NCBI GenBank assembly: GCA_947625255.1 | Contig: CANQNT010000003.1 | Location: 1-64,000, forward strand | Length of the DNA: 64,000 nt | Direction of reading: 5' to 3' | Source of the DNA: an uncultured Acetatifactor sp. | GTDB taxonomy: Bacteria; Bacillota; Clostridia; Lachnospirales; Lachnospiraceae | Shown: positions 1 through 8,932 of the stretch, piece after piece | How positions within the stretch are numbered: position 1 is the first letter of the stretch | Layout: every line of letters begins with the position of its first letter | Translations under genes and position numbers: made by a program | Notes under the pieces: generated by a model | The model's database searches: none | What the model saw: the letters and a program-made list of their open reading frames with translations, nothing else | What the model was told of the DNA's origin: nothing

Positions 1-13
1 TATTCTCATTCAT
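1..13 (-). CDS. Start of a gene running off the left edge
   Basis: On the minus strand an ATG at 13 is preceded by AGCAGGAGGATCAGGCTTT, a good ribosome binding site, followed by AAT GAG AAT. Only four codons are inside the window, so nothing can be said about the product. The AT-rich stretch to its right (about 40-180) would be its promoter region. A second ATG at position 9 is out of frame with the first and could be the true start instead. Confidence 0.35.
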
Positions 14-201
14 AAAGCCTGATCCTCCTGCTTACTATATGTACCCTAATCTGTTTATAATATTTATTTTCATGGGATCTTTATTTTTATAAAACTTCTA
101 TTTTTATAAATATTATCATGCACGACAGAATATTGCAAGTGTTTTTATAAGTTTTTAGCGCTATATCTTAACTTTCAACATTTTTACGACTCAAATACGG
201 A

Positions 202-252
202 ATCCCTGATCACAACCAACGCTTGTTCAATGGTTTGATCAGGGATCTTTTT
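202..252 (+). terminator. Long stem-loop followed by T-run
   Basis: ATCCCTGATCA (202-212) pairs with TGATCAGGGAT (236-246). Inside it AACCA pairs with TGGTT, extending the stem, and TTTTT follows at 248-252. This reads as a plus-strand terminator, but no plus-strand gene precedes it in the window. It lies just beyond the 3' end of the istB remnant and could instead belong to the end of the IS21-type element. Confidence 0.5.
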
Positions 253-291
253 AGCAGAAGAGAAATTCATCCAAGTCTTGTAGTGCTGCTT

Positions 292-911
292 TTAACTCCG
301 GCTCTTTAGCGCATGCTCCATACGGTAACTGCGGCCCTCAAAAATAAGCAGGTGACCATGGTGAACCAGACGATCCATCATGGCGGCCGCCATCTGGTCG
401 TCCGTGAAGATCCCTCCCCACTTGGAGAATTCCAGATTGGTCGTCAGTATTGGATTCTTGCTTTCATAACTGTCAGAGACCACACGGAACAGCAGCTGGG
501 AGCCGTCCTTATCTACCGGCACATAGCCCCGCTCGTCGAAAATCAAAAGGTCAAGAGTACGCAGCTCCTTGAGCAGCCGCTTCAGAGTGCCGTTCTTATG
601 TGACTCCGACAGTTTCAGCACAAGTTCTGTCACAGTATAGAACTTCGTCTTATAGCCCAGCTGGCACGCCTTCGTTCCTGCCGCTATCGCCATATGGGTC
701 TTCCCGATTCCTACCGGGCCATAGAGTACCAGATTCTTCCGTTCTCATCCCGCAGGTTCAACTCTTCACAGAAAAGTTCTTCCACGAATTCCAGCTGTTT
801 TTGTGTGCCCTTCTCCCTGCACACTTCTGATATCCGTGCGGAGAGGAGCAGCTGGCGGCTGCTATCCAGGATGCGGGCACAGATATCCTCTTTCATTTTT
901 GGCGTCATCAT
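292..911 (-). pseudogene. istB: istB remnant, IS21-family helper ATPase, frameshifted
   Basis: IstB is the AAA+ helper ATPase of IS21-type transposition. The reading begins at 911 (MMTPKMKEDIC), runs through the N-terminal helical region and ELNLRDE, then changes frame near 735-745. The P-loop (LVLYGPVGIGKTH) is read only in another frame, which then continues as MAIAAGTKACQLGYKTKF with Walker B LLIFDERGYVP and the conserved VHHGHLLIFEG segment near the C-terminus. Without the shift the length would match a normal IstB of about 205-250 residues. The shift separates the N-terminal domain from the ATPase core, so the copy is judged inactive. A sequencing error at this point cannot be excluded. 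Confidence 0.75.
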
Positions 912-1242
912 GATGCACCACCCCCTTCCCCAAAAAAGTCTCATCATACACTCTTAAGGATGGTCCCGGCTGTGGCGGCATCTCAATCCCATATCCGGTT
1001 ATCCTTGCCGCAAGGATCGAAGCATCACACATGTTCACGCCGCCCCGGGAAACCGCCATCTCCATGGCGGATACCGCCGCCTGGAAACCTACTGGTTCGT
1101 GACAGGAATCTGAGGATGATGAACGCACCCACACATGGAATCTCCGGTATGACCCGGATGTCTGTTTCCGCCGATGCCGCTCCCGATTCTGCTCCATCCT
1201 TGGCCGGGATCTAAAAAACGCCATATCCCGCCGATGAATCAT
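912..1242 (-). pseudogene. istA: istA C-terminal remnant, IS21 transposase
   Basis: Directly upstream of istB, minus-strand reading gives AVSAMEMAVSRGGVNMCD followed by ASILAARITGYGIEMPP, ending in a proline-rich tail. This fits the C-terminal tail expected for an IS21 transposase, whose gene normally overlaps istB. There is no catalytic DDE domain, since the gene is cut off within about 330 bases, and the frame entering istB passes through G/T homopolymers without the usual overlapping stop. The assignment depends mainly on position next to istB; the sequence alone would be a weak call. Confidence 0.45.
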
Positions 1243-1346
1243 CCTTGGAGAAGCAAATCGTTCTGGAAATTTGTAAAGTCACGGGAGCATCACCTGATGG
1301 ACGCATTACGGCATGACGCAGTGACACGGATTATCCTATGACGTAA

Positions 1347-1390
1347 GGAACAGCGCCGCTGTTCCCCCGCCGCTCCGACGAGGAGCGGGG
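1347..1390. other. Two adjacent GC-rich hairpins downstream of ispD
   Basis: GGAACAGCG and CGCTGTTCC (1347-1365) form a perfect 9-bp hairpin. It is followed by a CCCGCCGCTCC / GGAGCGGGG hairpin (1367-1390). Both lie beyond the ispD stop codon. Neither has a clear T-run, so they may be a factor-assisted terminator or RNA end-stabilising structures. The rest of 1243-1447 shows no gene. Confidence 0.3.
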
Positions 1391-1447
1391 TTTGTGCGGA
1401 GCCCCTAAACGGAGTATTTTTAAACGGAACATTTCCCCGCATTGCTT

Positions 1448-2212
1448 TCATCGTCCCGAAAGAGACAAAAAGGCTTCTGCAATCACCAAGTCTTCCGGGG
1501 TCGTAATTTTGATATTTTCATAAGATCCTCTCACCAGCTTTACTTTTTGATTCTCAAAAAGCTCCACCACGCCGGCATCGTCCGTCACCCGCACGCCGGC
1601 GGCCAAGAGTCCTTCCTCCTCTTCAATCAGCTTTTGGTACGCATGCCGGATCAGTTCATAAGTAAAAACCTGCGGTGTCTGCATCATCCAGACCAGACTT
1701 CTGGGAGGAGTATCGGCAATATATTCCTCCCCATCCGCGATTTTAATGGTATCCTTGACAGGCATTCCCACTACGCAGGCTTTTTCTTTCCTCACGCACT
1801 GCGCCGCATCTTCAAGCATCCGTTCCGTCAAAAAGGGTCTCGCGCCATCATGGATAAACACATACCGCTCCACGCCTTGTCCCATGTGTCCGTTGTCACC
1901 TTCGTACCATTTTTTCAAGGCACACAGTCCCTGCCAGACAGAATGATAGCGCTCTTTTCCGCCCGCAACAATGTCACGCACCTTGGTAAAGTGGTATTTT
2001 TCAACGATGCTTATCCGAACAAAATCCACGTCACCCACACCGGCAACCAGGATCACATCATCGATATCGCTCTTTTGAAATGTCTCCAAAGAATAAAACA
2101 GCACCGGTTTCCCGCCAAGCTCCAGATATTGCTTCGCGATATGGCTGTTCATACGCCTTCCCTGACCGGCGGCAAGCACAATGGCCGCCTTTCGGATGTT
2201 CTTCCCGCTCAC
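1448..2212 (-). CDS. ispD: 2-C-methyl-D-erythritol 4-phosphate cytidylyltransferase
   Basis: IspD transfers CMP from CTP onto methylerythritol phosphate, the third step of the non-mevalonate isoprenoid pathway, in the cytosol. The 254-residue protein has the nucleotide-binding loop LAAGQGRRM (residues 13-21), AKQYLELGGKPV (from residue 26), the conserved HDGARPF, the TPQVF segment and VTDDAGVVE. The C-terminal GSYENIKITTPEDL is typical. The start is GTG at 2212, with GGGAGG five to six bases upstream and no better ATG nearby. It follows tsaD after 13 bases in the same direction, so it is probably the last gene of that operon. Confidence 0.95.
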   Translation of the reverse strand: MSGKNIRKAAIVLAAGQGRRMNSHIAKQYLELGGKPVLFYSLETFQKSDIDDVILVAGVGDVDFVRISIVEKYHFTKVRDIVAGGKERYHSVWQGLCALKKWYEGDNGHMGQGVERYVFIHDGARPFLTERMLEDAAQCVRKEKACVVGMPVKDTIKIADGEEYIADTPPRSLVWMMQTPQVFTYELIRHAYQKLIEEEEGLLAAGVRVTDDAGVVELFENQKVKLVRGSYENIKITTPEDLVIAEAFLSLSGR

Positions 2213-2225
2213 TGCTTCCTCCCGT

Positions 2226-3254
2226 TTACCGTTCTCCCAGCTTCAAATTGGGTACGGCGTTCAAATCATAGCCGCTGCGTACTCCCTTAAGATATTCATA
2301 ATAACCCGCCGCACCGATCATGGCGGCATTGTCCGTACAGAGAACGGGAGACGGATGATAAAACTGAATCTGCCTTTTCCGGCACACCGCTTCAAAGGCC
2401 GCCCTCAAAGAAGTATTGGAGGCCACCCCTCCGGCAATAGCAAATTTATGAAAGCCATATGCCTGTACCGCGTGCAGGGAATGTTCCACCAGTACCTCGA
2501 TCACCGCTTTCTGGAAAGACGCCGCCACGTCCGCCGCATTAACCGGCTCCCCTTTCATCTGGCAGGAATTGAGGTAATTCAGGACCGCGGATTTCAGACC
2601 GCTGAAACTGAAATCATATTCGTTTTCACTCACTTTTGCCCTGGGAAAATGTATGGCTTCGGGATTGCCTTCTCTGGAAAGCTTATCGATTTTGGGTCCT
2701 CCCGGATAGCCCAGGCCAATGGCCCGCGCCACCTTGTCAAAAGCCTCTCCGGCCGCGTCGTCCCGTGTTCTGCCGATAATCTCATACTCCCCATAGTCCT
2801 TTACCACGACCAGGTGGGAATGACCGCCGGAGGCCACAAGGCAGACAAAGGGCGGCTCCAAATCCTTATTTTCAATATAATTGGCGCTGATATGCCCTTC
2901 AATATGGTGAACGCCGATCAGGGGAATCCCCGTGGCAAAACTCAGAGCCTTGGCAAAAGACACTCCCACCAACAGGGCTCCCACCAGTCCGGGTCCGTAG
3001 GTCACCGCGATGGCATCCATCCGGCGAAGCGCCACTCCCGCCCTGGACAGGGCCTCTTCCACGACTTGATTGATTTTTTCAATATGCTTTCGGGATGCGA
3101 TTTCCGGCACCACGCCGCCATAAACAGTATGCAGGTCAATCTGGGAAAAAATCACGTTGGACAGCACATCTCTGCCGTTCCGCACCACGGCTGCGGCCGT
3201 TTCATCGCAGGAGCTTTCAATTGCAAGAATTAAAAGCTCTTTTTTTTCATCCAT
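2226..3254 (-). CDS. tsaD: tRNA N6-threonylcarbamoyltransferase TsaD
   Basis: TsaD is the catalytic ASKHA-fold subunit that transfers the threonylcarbamoyl group to A37 of ANN-decoding tRNAs, working with TsaB and TsaE. The 342-residue protein starts [16 protein letters not shown]. It carries the metal-binding HxxxH in GVHHIEGH, the nucleotide motif VASGGHSHL, and the C-terminal AGGVASN and CTDNAAMIG blocks. Length is typical for the family. tsaB and tsaE lie 1.8-3 kb upstream in the same direction. Only two bases separate it from rnz, so coupled translation is likely. Confidence 0.97.
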   Translation of the reverse strand: MDEKKELLILAIESSCDETAAAVVRNGRDVLSNVIFSQIDLHTVYGGVVPEIASRKHIEKINQVVEEALSRAGVALRRMDAIAVTYGPGLVGALLVGVSFAKALSFATGIPLIGVHHIEGHISANYIENKDLEPPFVCLVASGGHSHLVVVKDYGEYEIIGRTRDDAAGEAFDKVARAIGLGYPGGPKIDKLSREGNPEAIHFPRAKVSENEYDFSFSGLKSAVLNYLNSCQMKGEPVNAADVAASFQKAVIEVLVEHSLHAVQAYGFHKFAIAGGVASNTSLRAAFEAVCRKRQIQFYHPSPVLCTDNAAMIGAAGYYEYLKGVRSGYDLNAVPNLKLGER

Positions 3255-3256
3255 TT

Positions 3257-4174
3257 TTAGTCCTCCTCGAACCGAAGCTCCGTGGTTCTCCCATCTTTTG
3301 CCGCAATCGCCCTGGGGAAAATCTTTTTCACATCTTTCATATATTCCTCCGGATAGGTCAGGGACGGGCTATAGTGTGTCAGCCAAAGCTGGGGCGCATC
3401 CACTTCCGCGGCAATTCTGGCCGCTTCATACATGGTCATGTGCTTATATTCCCGGGCCTTGGCCAATTTATCCGGTTCCCCATACATGCCCTCCAGGATC
3501 AAAAGGTCCGCCCCTCTCGCATTCTCTACAATGCTTTCCGTGGGACGGGTGTCCGTACAATAAGTGACTTTCAGCCCCTTTCTGGGCTCGCCCAGAACCA
3601 TGTCCTGCGTATAGGTCCGCTCCCCGTCCACAATGGTCTCACCCTTTTGCAATTTGCTCCAATAGGGCTTGGGAATCCCCAACGCCAGCACCTTTTCCAA
3701 TTGAAAACGCCCCGCCCGCTCAATCACCATATTGTAGCCATAACAAGGAACGTTATGATTCACGCGAAAGGCTTCCAGCCGAAAAGCCTCCTGCGGAAAA
3801 GGAAAGCATTGAAAATTTTCCGTGATTTCCACACATTGAATTTGAAACGGCAGTTCCGGCGCAATGGTGCGCAGCGCTCCCACCACCTTGGTCAGACCTT
3901 TGGGACCGATGAGCAAAAGAGGCTCCGTACGCTCCGCGTTCCCCATGGTAAGCAGCATGCCCGGAAGACCGCTGATGTGGTCCGCATGGTAATGGGTAAA
4001 GCAAATAATATCAATGGGCTTGGGACTCCATCCCTTTTCCTTCAGTGCAATCTGGGTACCCTCGCCGCAATCGATCAAAATGCTTTTTCCGTGATATCGC
4101 ATCATCAAAGATGTCAGCCAACGATAAGGCAGAGGCATCATGCCCCCGGTCCCCAACAAACATACATCCAGCAT
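3257..4174 (-). CDS. rnz: Ribonuclease Z
   Basis: RNase Z is the endonuclease that cleaves the 3' trailer of pre-tRNAs, most important for tRNAs with no encoded CCA, such as the tRNA-Arg in this window. The 305-residue metallo-beta-lactamase-fold protein has the zinc motif FTHYHADH (H61, H63, D65, H66), an N-terminal [11 protein letters not shown] and LIDCGEGTQ, and a C-terminal LWLTHYSP histidine motif. The length matches the short bacterial form. It lies in a run of tRNA-modification genes (tsaD, tsaB, tsaE). Confidence 0.95.
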   Translation of the reverse strand: MLDVCLLGTGGMMPLPYRWLTSLMMRYHGKSILIDCGEGTQIALKEKGWSPKPIDIICFTHYHADHISGLPGMLLTMGNAERTEPLLLIGPKGLTKVVGALRTIAPELPFQIQCVEITENFQCFPFPQEAFRLEAFRVNHNVPCYGYNMVIERAGRFQLEKVLALGIPKPYWSKLQKGETIVDGERTYTQDMVLGEPRKGLKVTYCTDTRPTESIVENARGADLLILEGMYGEPDKLAKAREYKHMTMYEAARIAAEVDAPQLWLTHYSPSLTYPEEYMKDVKKIFPRAIAAKDGRTTELRFEED

Positions 4175-4232
4175 TCTTCCTCATTTCCACCGCTTTTCCT
4201 CACAAACGAAAAAAGCGGTCTTTTTTCTTGTC

Positions 4233-4481
4233 TTAAAGGAGTTCGCTCTCCTCACTTTCTTCCACTGGCAGGACAAAAGTCTTTAAAAAACGATCATAAC
4301 AGTCCTCGCACAAATCAAAACGATGTCTTACACCATCCTTGGCACTGAAATATCCAAAAGTATGATCGACAAAGACACAGTCCTCTTTCAGGCGTCCATT
4401 TTCCATCCGCAGCGATCTGCCGCAGCAATTGCAGACAATCCTTTGAAGCCTGGGGGCCTCCGAGCCATTATATTCTCTCAT
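4233..4481 (-). CDS. Small cysteine-rich protein, possible zinc ribbon
   Basis: An 82-residue protein. The start at 4481 (MREYNGSEAPRL) is chosen because AAAAGGGAGGACAGAAT precedes it; a longer open frame begins at 4523 but has no such site. It contains CNCC near residue 16 and CEDC near residue 55, spaced as in a zinc-knuckle fold, and an acidic tail ending EESEESELL. I do not recognise the family. It sits between rimI and rnz in the same direction. Metal binding is inferred only from the paired cysteine motifs. Confidence 0.7.
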   Translation of the reverse strand: MREYNGSEAPRLQRIVCNCCGRSLRMENGRLKEDCVFVDHTFGYFSAKDGVRHRFDLCEDCYDRFLKTFVLPVEESEESELL

Positions 4482-4542
4482 ATTCTGTCCTCCCTTTTGA
4501 CAAAAAGATTTTCGTCCAGTCAAAGTATAACAAAAAATTTTT

Positions 4543-5025
4543 TCAAAAGGTAGTGGGAATTGCTGGCGAAGATCTCTTCCACATGATCAGGGCATCCTCC
4601 GCAGGTGATTGATAAAAACGAGGCCTCACTCCCTCGCCAAGAAAGCCCAATTTTTCATAAAGATGAATCGCCACGGCATTACCCGCGCGCACCTCAAGAG
4701 TATAATCCAAAACCCCAAGAACCTCTCCCTGCCGAAGCAGTTCCTCCAACATGGCCGTAGCGATCCCTTGTCCTCTATGCTCCAAAGCCGTAGCCACATT
4801 ATAGATTTCTCCCTCGCCCGACACATTGGTCAGACTGCAAAAGCCTACCACTTCCCGACCCAGCAAAGCGACCACGCCTACGCTATTGCCATCCTCCGCC
4901 AACTTTTCGTACGCCCTTTCAGACCAGGCCTCCACCAGGCAGGCGGCTTCCAAGGCGGCAACGGCCGGCGCATCCTCCCGCCTGAATCTGCGCACGGTAA
5001 GGGTTTCCGCTGCTCTCATCGTCAT
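4543..5025 (-). CDS. rimI: Ribosomal protein S18-alanine N-acetyltransferase
   Basis: A GNAT-fold N-acetyltransferase, 160 residues. RimI acetylates the N-terminal alanine of ribosomal protein S18 and related substrates. Visible features are the FCSLTNVSGEGEIYNVAT strand region and the acetyl-CoA loop HRGQGIATAML. A later ARAGNAVAIHLYEKLGFL-type block (here VRAGNAVAIHLYEKLGF) is typical of RimI. The start codon overlaps the tsaB stop by four bases (5022-5025), so the two genes are translationally coupled. The tsaB-rimI-tsaD neighbourhood is common in Firmicutes and supports this call over a generic acetyltransferase. Confidence 0.9.
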   Translation of the reverse strand: MTMRAAETLTVRRFRREDAPAVAALEAACLVEAWSERAYEKLAEDGNSVGVVALLGREVVGFCSLTNVSGEGEIYNVATALEHRGQGIATAMLEELLRQGEVLGVLDYTLEVRAGNAVAIHLYEKLGFLGEGVRPRFYQSPAEDALIMWKRSSPAIPTTF

Positions 5026-5765
5026 AGATGCTTCACTCCCCAGCTCTCTTCCAGAACGACTCCCTGGGCGCGTTCCCGTTCCGCCTGGCTCATCCGCAGA
5101 TATTCCGGCTGATGCCGCGCCGCGGAGACGATTCGGCCCTCGGCAAAATAAACCGCTCCCAAAGCGGCCACGCTGGCCGCGGTCTGTCTATTGCGCCCCG
5201 CGGCGGCATAGCTGTAAGGCACCCTAAGCAATTCCCGGATCCGATCCGCGAACACGGGGACCCCGTCTCCCAGAAGAATCACTTCCCGGCCAAGAGCATT
5301 CAGCTTTTCCAAAATCACACGGATATCCACGGCGCACTGGGACTCTACCGTTTCCAGCCGCCAACCGCTCCCTTTTTTCACAAAGGTATAAATCCCCGTA
5401 TAAACCTGGTTTCTGCGCGCGTCCATCAAAGGACAGACCAGCTTGTCCGTACCATAGAGATTATAAGCCAGCCCTTCCAACGTCGGCACCTCCACAAGAG
5501 GCTTCCCCAGCGCCAGCCCCAGTCCCTTGACCGTGGCCGAACCGATCCGCAGACCCGTAAAGGAACCGGGGCCGGACGCCACGGCAATGGCATCCAGACT
5601 GTCCAGATCCAATTCTATGACTTTCCGCACCTCTTCCAGCATGGGAAGCAGGGTCTGTGAATGTGTCTTTTTATAATTTACCGTAAACTCCGCCAACAGG
5701 CAATCGTCCTCTACAACGGCCACGCTTGCCACCAGACCGGAGCTGTCCAAAGCCAAAATCTTCAT
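5022..5765 (-). CDS. tsaB: tRNA threonylcarbamoyladenosine biosynthesis protein TsaB
   Basis: TsaB is the non-catalytic ASKHA partner of TsaD in t6A synthesis. The 247-residue reading starts at 5765 (MKILALDSSGLVASVAVV), with GGAGGAGAGGAACGG just upstream; the open frame extends further 5' into tsaE but has no matching site. IAVASGPGSFTGLRIGSATVK is the family hallmark, followed by PLVEVPTLEGLAYN. The C-terminal half is shortened relative to TsaD and lacks the metal site, as usual for TsaB. It is placed between tsaE and rimI. Confidence 0.95.
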   Translation of the reverse strand: MKILALDSSGLVASVAVVEDDCLLAEFTVNYKKTHSQTLLPMLEEVRKVIELDLDSLDAIAVASGPGSFTGLRIGSATVKGLGLALGKPLVEVPTLEGLAYNLYGTDKLVCPLMDARRNQVYTGIYTFVKKGSGWRLETVESQCAVDIRVILEKLNALGREVILLGDGVPVFADRIRELLRVPYSYAAAGRNRQTAASVAALGAVYFAEGRIVSAARHQPEYLRMSQAERERAQGVVLEESWGVKHL

Positions 5766-5790
5766 CCGTTCCTCTCCTCCCAAGCCAAGG

Positions 5791-6222
5791 TCATTCCTCC
5801 ATAAGGATCCGCCGATAATCAAAGCCGTGTTCCAGGTCTTTCTCGATCGTGATCCGTATTGCATCCGAAGGCAGGAGCTCCTCGATGAGGTTGGCCCATT
5901 CGATCAGGCATACCCCGTCGCCATAAAAATAATCCTCATATCCGATCTCTTCCATCTCTTCTACGTCCCCGATACGGTACACGTCGAAATGATAAAAAGG
6001 CAGCCGCCCGTCCTCGTAGACCTGCACGATTGTAAAAGTGGGGCTGTTGACCGCCTCTTTCACACCCAGCCCCTTGGCCAAACCCTGCGTAAACACCGTT
6101 TTGCCCACGCCCAGATCCCCGATCAACGTATAGATCTGACCCGGCCGGGCCGTGCTTCCGAGCCGCTCTCCCAAAGCGAATGTCTCTTCCGGAGAATATG
6201 TCTCAATGATTCTTTTCGCCAT
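5791..6222 (-). CDS. tsaE: tRNA threonylcarbamoyladenosine biosynthesis ATPase TsaE
   Basis: TsaE is the P-loop ATPase needed for turnover of the TsaB-TsaD complex. The 143-residue protein has Walker A GDLGVGKTVFTQGLAKGLG (residues about 37-55), NSPTFTIVQVYEDG, FYHFDVYRI, and the conserved EWANLIEELLP. Length is normal for the family. The gene is first of a close series with tsaB (25 bases) and rimI. Confidence 0.96.
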   Translation of the reverse strand: MAKRIIETYSPEETFALGERLGSTARPGQIYTLIGDLGVGKTVFTQGLAKGLGVKEAVNSPTFTIVQVYEDGRLPFYHFDVYRIGDVEEMEEIGYEDYFYGDGVCLIEWANLIEELLPSDAIRITIEKDLEHGFDYRRILMEE

Positions 6223-6232
6223 CTTGATTACC

Positions 6233-6709
6233 TCATTGCCGAATCTTCACTTTTCCGGGCGGCATATGGGTGGAAATCATCCCGATTAACGCCCCCAGCT
6301 GGTCCCCCAACTGACGTCTGGGGAAAATGGTGGCGTTCACCCGGGAGGTATAAACGATGATGCTGCGGCTGGTGGATATGGCTTTTACCATGTCGCTCCA
6401 GGCCTGCCGCTGCTCCTCTCCGTCCTGGGACACGCTGATTCCCTCCTCGTCCAGGCAATAATGCAGGGGTTTATGGAACGCCGAATTGCGCAGGGCCTGC
6501 TGCCTGCTCTTTAAGAAAAGCGTCCAGGGCAGATAGGCCAGCACCACGATTCCTGCCGCCAAAAAGACCCACTTGCCCCGCAGCGCGCCAATCACCACCA
6601 AAAGGGCCCCAAAACAAGCCCCCAGAATGCCGGCCGGGCTGTTATAGGTATGTACCAAAAGATAATCGTAGAGATCCCCCGCTTCGATTTTCACGTCCAA
6701 TTCCAACAT
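6233..6709 (-). CDS. YcxB-like membrane protein
   Basis: A 158-residue protein with two hydrophobic segments near residues 24-64 separated by GKW, then a soluble C-terminal part (HYCLDEEGISVSQDGEEQRQAWSDM followed by RSIIVYTSRVNATIFPRRQL). The soluble half resembles the YcxB-like domain, in which a short beta structure follows two membrane helices. Function is unknown in the family. It is only ten bases upstream of tsaE and in the same direction, so it is probably first in this operon. Confidence 0.7.
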   Translation of the reverse strand: MLELDVKIEAGDLYDYLLVHTYNSPAGILGACFGALLVVIGALRGKWVFLAAGIVVLAYLPWTLFLKSRQQALRNSAFHKPLHYCLDEEGISVSQDGEEQRQAWSDMVKAISTSRSIIVYTSRVNATIFPRRQLGDQLGALIGMISTHMPPGKVKIRQ

Positions 6710-6745
6710 ATGATTCTCTCCCTTTCAAGGAAGCCTTTTTCATCC

Positions 6746-6778
6746 TTGGAAAAAAGCATCTACATGGTAGATGCTTTT
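6746..6778 (-). terminator. Terminator of ribU
   Basis: AAAAGCATCTAC (6752-6763) and GTAGATGCTTTT (6767-6778) are perfect 12-bp arms with a three-base loop. On the minus strand the hairpin is followed by a T-run. It lies 64 bases past the ribU stop. Confidence 0.85.
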
Positions 6779-6841
6779 CCCATAGTGCTATTATATTGAG
6801 TTCTTTGAAAAAAAGCAAGGGGAGATTTACGTTTCCGACAA

Positions 6842-7576
6842 TTATTTCCCCTGCCCTTTCAGAATCGGACTCAGCGGCTTATAAACGAACATTGTGACAA
6901 GGGAAGCCACGCCGCCCTTGATCAGATTCATGGGTGCCACGCAGGCCGCCACGAAACTCACAATGCTCCCCTCGGTCACAAGCGGATTCACGGCAGAGCC
7001 CATGGCCAGTATGGAGTCCAGCGGCATATGGTAGAGTTTGGCAAAGGCAGGGAGTAAGTACACGGCATTAAACGCCGTACCGAAGACAGTCAGGATCAGT
7101 GTCCCGACCACGCAGCCGATCACGGCGTTTTTCCTGGTCTTATGGAAAACGTACAGCGTGGACGCCGGCAGGATGAAACTGCACCCGACCACGAAATTCG
7201 CCAGATCACCCACAAAGACAGTGCTGGTTCCCTTGATAAACAGCTTCAAAAGAATCTTGAGGAACTCCATCATCACGCCTGCCGCCGGGCCAAAAGCGAA
7301 AGCTCCTACCAGAATAGGGATCTCGCTGAAGTCCAGTTCGTAAAAAGACGGAGCGAAAGGCAGCGGAAATTCGAAGAAGAACAGGATCAGAGCCAGGGCG
7401 GAAAACATTCCGATCATGGCCATTTTCCTGGTGGTAAAGATCGGTTCCGTCACCCCTCTTTTTTTCTGTGCGAGCTTTTCCAGACAAAATGCCGCCAGAA
7501 ATAGAAGCACGACAATTCCCAGGAACTCCAGCACGAACACAATATTTTCTATTACGCTTTGCAACAATCCATTCAT
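6842..7576 (-). CDS. ribU: ECF transporter substrate-binding protein RibU (riboflavin)
   Basis: The S component of an energy-coupling-factor transporter for riboflavin. It must associate with an EcfA/EcfA'/EcfT module encoded elsewhere. The 244-residue protein has about six hydrophobic helices, the ECF S-component segment TRKMAMIGMFSALALILFFFEFPLP, and YELDFSEIPILVGAFAFGP, typical of RibU. It is somewhat longer than many RibU proteins because of an N-terminal helix and charged linker. The start at 7576 is chosen for the AAAGGAGAG site upstream. Control by the FMN riboswitch upstream strongly supports riboflavin as substrate. Confidence 0.95.
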   Translation of the reverse strand: MNGLLQSVIENIVFVLEFLGIVVLLFLAAFCLEKLAQKKRGVTEPIFTTRKMAMIGMFSALALILFFFEFPLPFAPSFYELDFSEIPILVGAFAFGPAAGVMMEFLKILLKLFIKGTSTVFVGDLANFVVGCSFILPASTLYVFHKTRKNAVIGCVVGTLILTVFGTAFNAVYLLPAFAKLYHMPLDSILAMGSAVNPLVTEGSIVSFVAACVAPMNLIKGGVASLVTMFVYKPLSPILKGQGK

Positions 7577-7612
7577 TTTTTCTTCTCTCCTTTCTGATTC
7601 GGAAAATTCTTC

Positions 7613-7649
7613 GAAAAAAAGCCCCAAACCGTTCCTTGGTTCGGGGCTT
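7613..7649 (-). terminator. Riboswitch-controlled terminator before ribU
   Basis: AAGCCCCAAACC (7619-7630) pairs with GGTTCGGGGCTT (7638-7649), and the minus-strand transcript continues into a run of U. Placed between the FMN aptamer and the ribU ribosome binding site, it should act as the expression platform: FMN binding would favour termination. Confidence 0.85.
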
Positions 7650-7689
7650 ATGCCAGCATAGATGGAGCCAGGGCCTTACCCTGGTTTCT

Positions 7690-7835
7690 TACTTCTTTCA
7701 TCCAGACTTTAACTGTTGGTCCCGGACTCGCACCGGATCAGCCATGGGCTTACGCCTATGGGTCGCGGACTTAAAGCGACGCGTCTTCTTATCGCCTCTT
7801 ACCGCCAGTAGGGAATCTCACCCGTCCCCGAAGAA
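7690..7835 (-). ncRNA. FMN riboswitch aptamer (RFN element)
   Basis: The minus strand carries the conserved FMN aptamer blocks in order. These are TTCGGGGACGGGTGAGATTC, ACTGGCGGTAAG, GACCCATAGG, CTGATCCGGTGCGAGTCCGG, GACCAACAGTTAAAGTCTGG, and GATGAAAGAAGTAAG closing stem P1. All six paired regions can be traced. It senses FMN and controls ribU, so riboflavin uptake is shut off when flavin is plentiful. Confidence 0.97.
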
Positions 7836-7884
7836 CTTTACCTTAATGGACATCCTGAATGGGCGGACGTCATTTACGTTTCTT

Positions 7885-7913
7885 ATCTTACTACGAAGCA
7901 CCAGTTATGTCAA
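7885..7913 (-). promoter_or_regulatory. Sigma-A promoter of the FMN riboswitch-ribU transcript
   Basis: The minus strand shows TTGACA (7908-7913), a 17-base spacer and TAAGAT (7885-7890), about 50 bases before the aptamer. The -35 box is a perfect match. Confidence 0.85.
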
Positions 7914-8035
7914 GCGGCAATCTCTAATTTTCAATCTCTGGTTTCCTGTAAGAGAGTGTACATTTACCGTTCAAAGGTAACCATGATGCGGCCCGGCCCC
8001 GGGCATACCCTGGTGAAAACCAGGCGGCACCCGGC

Positions 8036-8932
8036 TCACTCCAGATTCAACTTATAGGTAATAATGTAATTGCTCAGAAAATACAACACGATCGTCACGA
8101 TCAGCTGAGCCATCAAATTGGCCAGATTGCCGGGCGTAAGAACGCTGATCAGTCCGCTGTATTCCCAATCGGCAGCAGCCATTCCGCTGTATAAGAGCGG
8201 CATCAGAATCCAGTTGTTCACCAACGTCAGCGACAGCTGAATGACAAAATACCAAACAATCGACATCATGACCCGATATTTCGTGCTGAGCTGTCCAAGC
8301 GTGATGGAGCCAAACAAGATCATCATTCCATTGACAACACTGACCAGCAGCATCGCCAGTTGCAGAAGAATCTCTCCCACGCCGGCTTCGCCTAATATTT
8401 CCTGAATGACCTCCCAGATTGCCCCAAAGGCTTCGCCGTAAGTGATCGGCGCTATGGAATTCCATTCCGGATAATCCCTTACCGTACTGATCACGGTGCT
8501 GGCAACGGCAAAAACCATGCCGCTGATGGAAAGCGCGATCATGACGAACACGGCAAGACTCCACAGGCTGCCCACCAGCAGCTTGCTGTTCAAAAGTTGC
8601 CTGGAAGTCACCGGAAGCGTATGGGTCAGGTATCCCTCGTCAGAATACATGGTCTTGTAAAAACGCACGCCCAAATAAATGAACAGACCGATAGACACTC
8701 CGAAAAGAGTCAGGAAATACAGTATCATCCCAAGAAATCTTAACATGGTCGTTGCAGCCCCCCAACCGCCGCTGTCAGCCACCGCTCTCCCATTTCCTGT
8801 AAACAGACCGCCCCAGAAAGGCGTCTGGAGGGACAGGCCCACCACGATCGTCATAATGGCAAGAAACAACAGCAAAGAACCACAGATTTTATAAGTGTTT
8901 TTCCACTCATAACGAATCAACTTTCCTAACAT
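8036..8932 (-). CDS. ABC transporter permease
   Basis: A 298-residue integral membrane protein with about six to seven hydrophobic helices. It begins MLGKLIRYEWKNTYKICG, typical of ABC-2 type permeases that start with a short amphipathic helix. The segment RFYKTMYSDEGYLTHTLPVTSRQLLNSKL is characteristic of these Firmicutes ABC-2 proteins. It overlaps the ATPase gene by seven bases and is the last gene of a gntR-ATPase-permease operon. Substrate unknown; such YtrA-type modules are often linked to cell-envelope stress. Confidence 0.85.
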   Translation of the reverse strand: MLGKLIRYEWKNTYKICGSLLLFLAIMTIVVGLSLQTPFWGGLFTGNGRAVADSGGWGAATTMLRFLGMILYFLTLFGVSIGLFIYLGVRFYKTMYSDEGYLTHTLPVTSRQLLNSKLLVGSLWSLAVFVMIALSISGMVFAVASTVISTVRDYPEWNSIAPITYGEAFGAIWEVIQEILGEAGVGEILLQLAMLLVSVVNGMMILFGSITLGQLSTKYRVMMSIVWYFVIQLSLTLVNNWILMPLLYSGMAAADWEYSGLISVLTPGNLANLMAQLIVTIVLYFLSNYIITYKLNLE

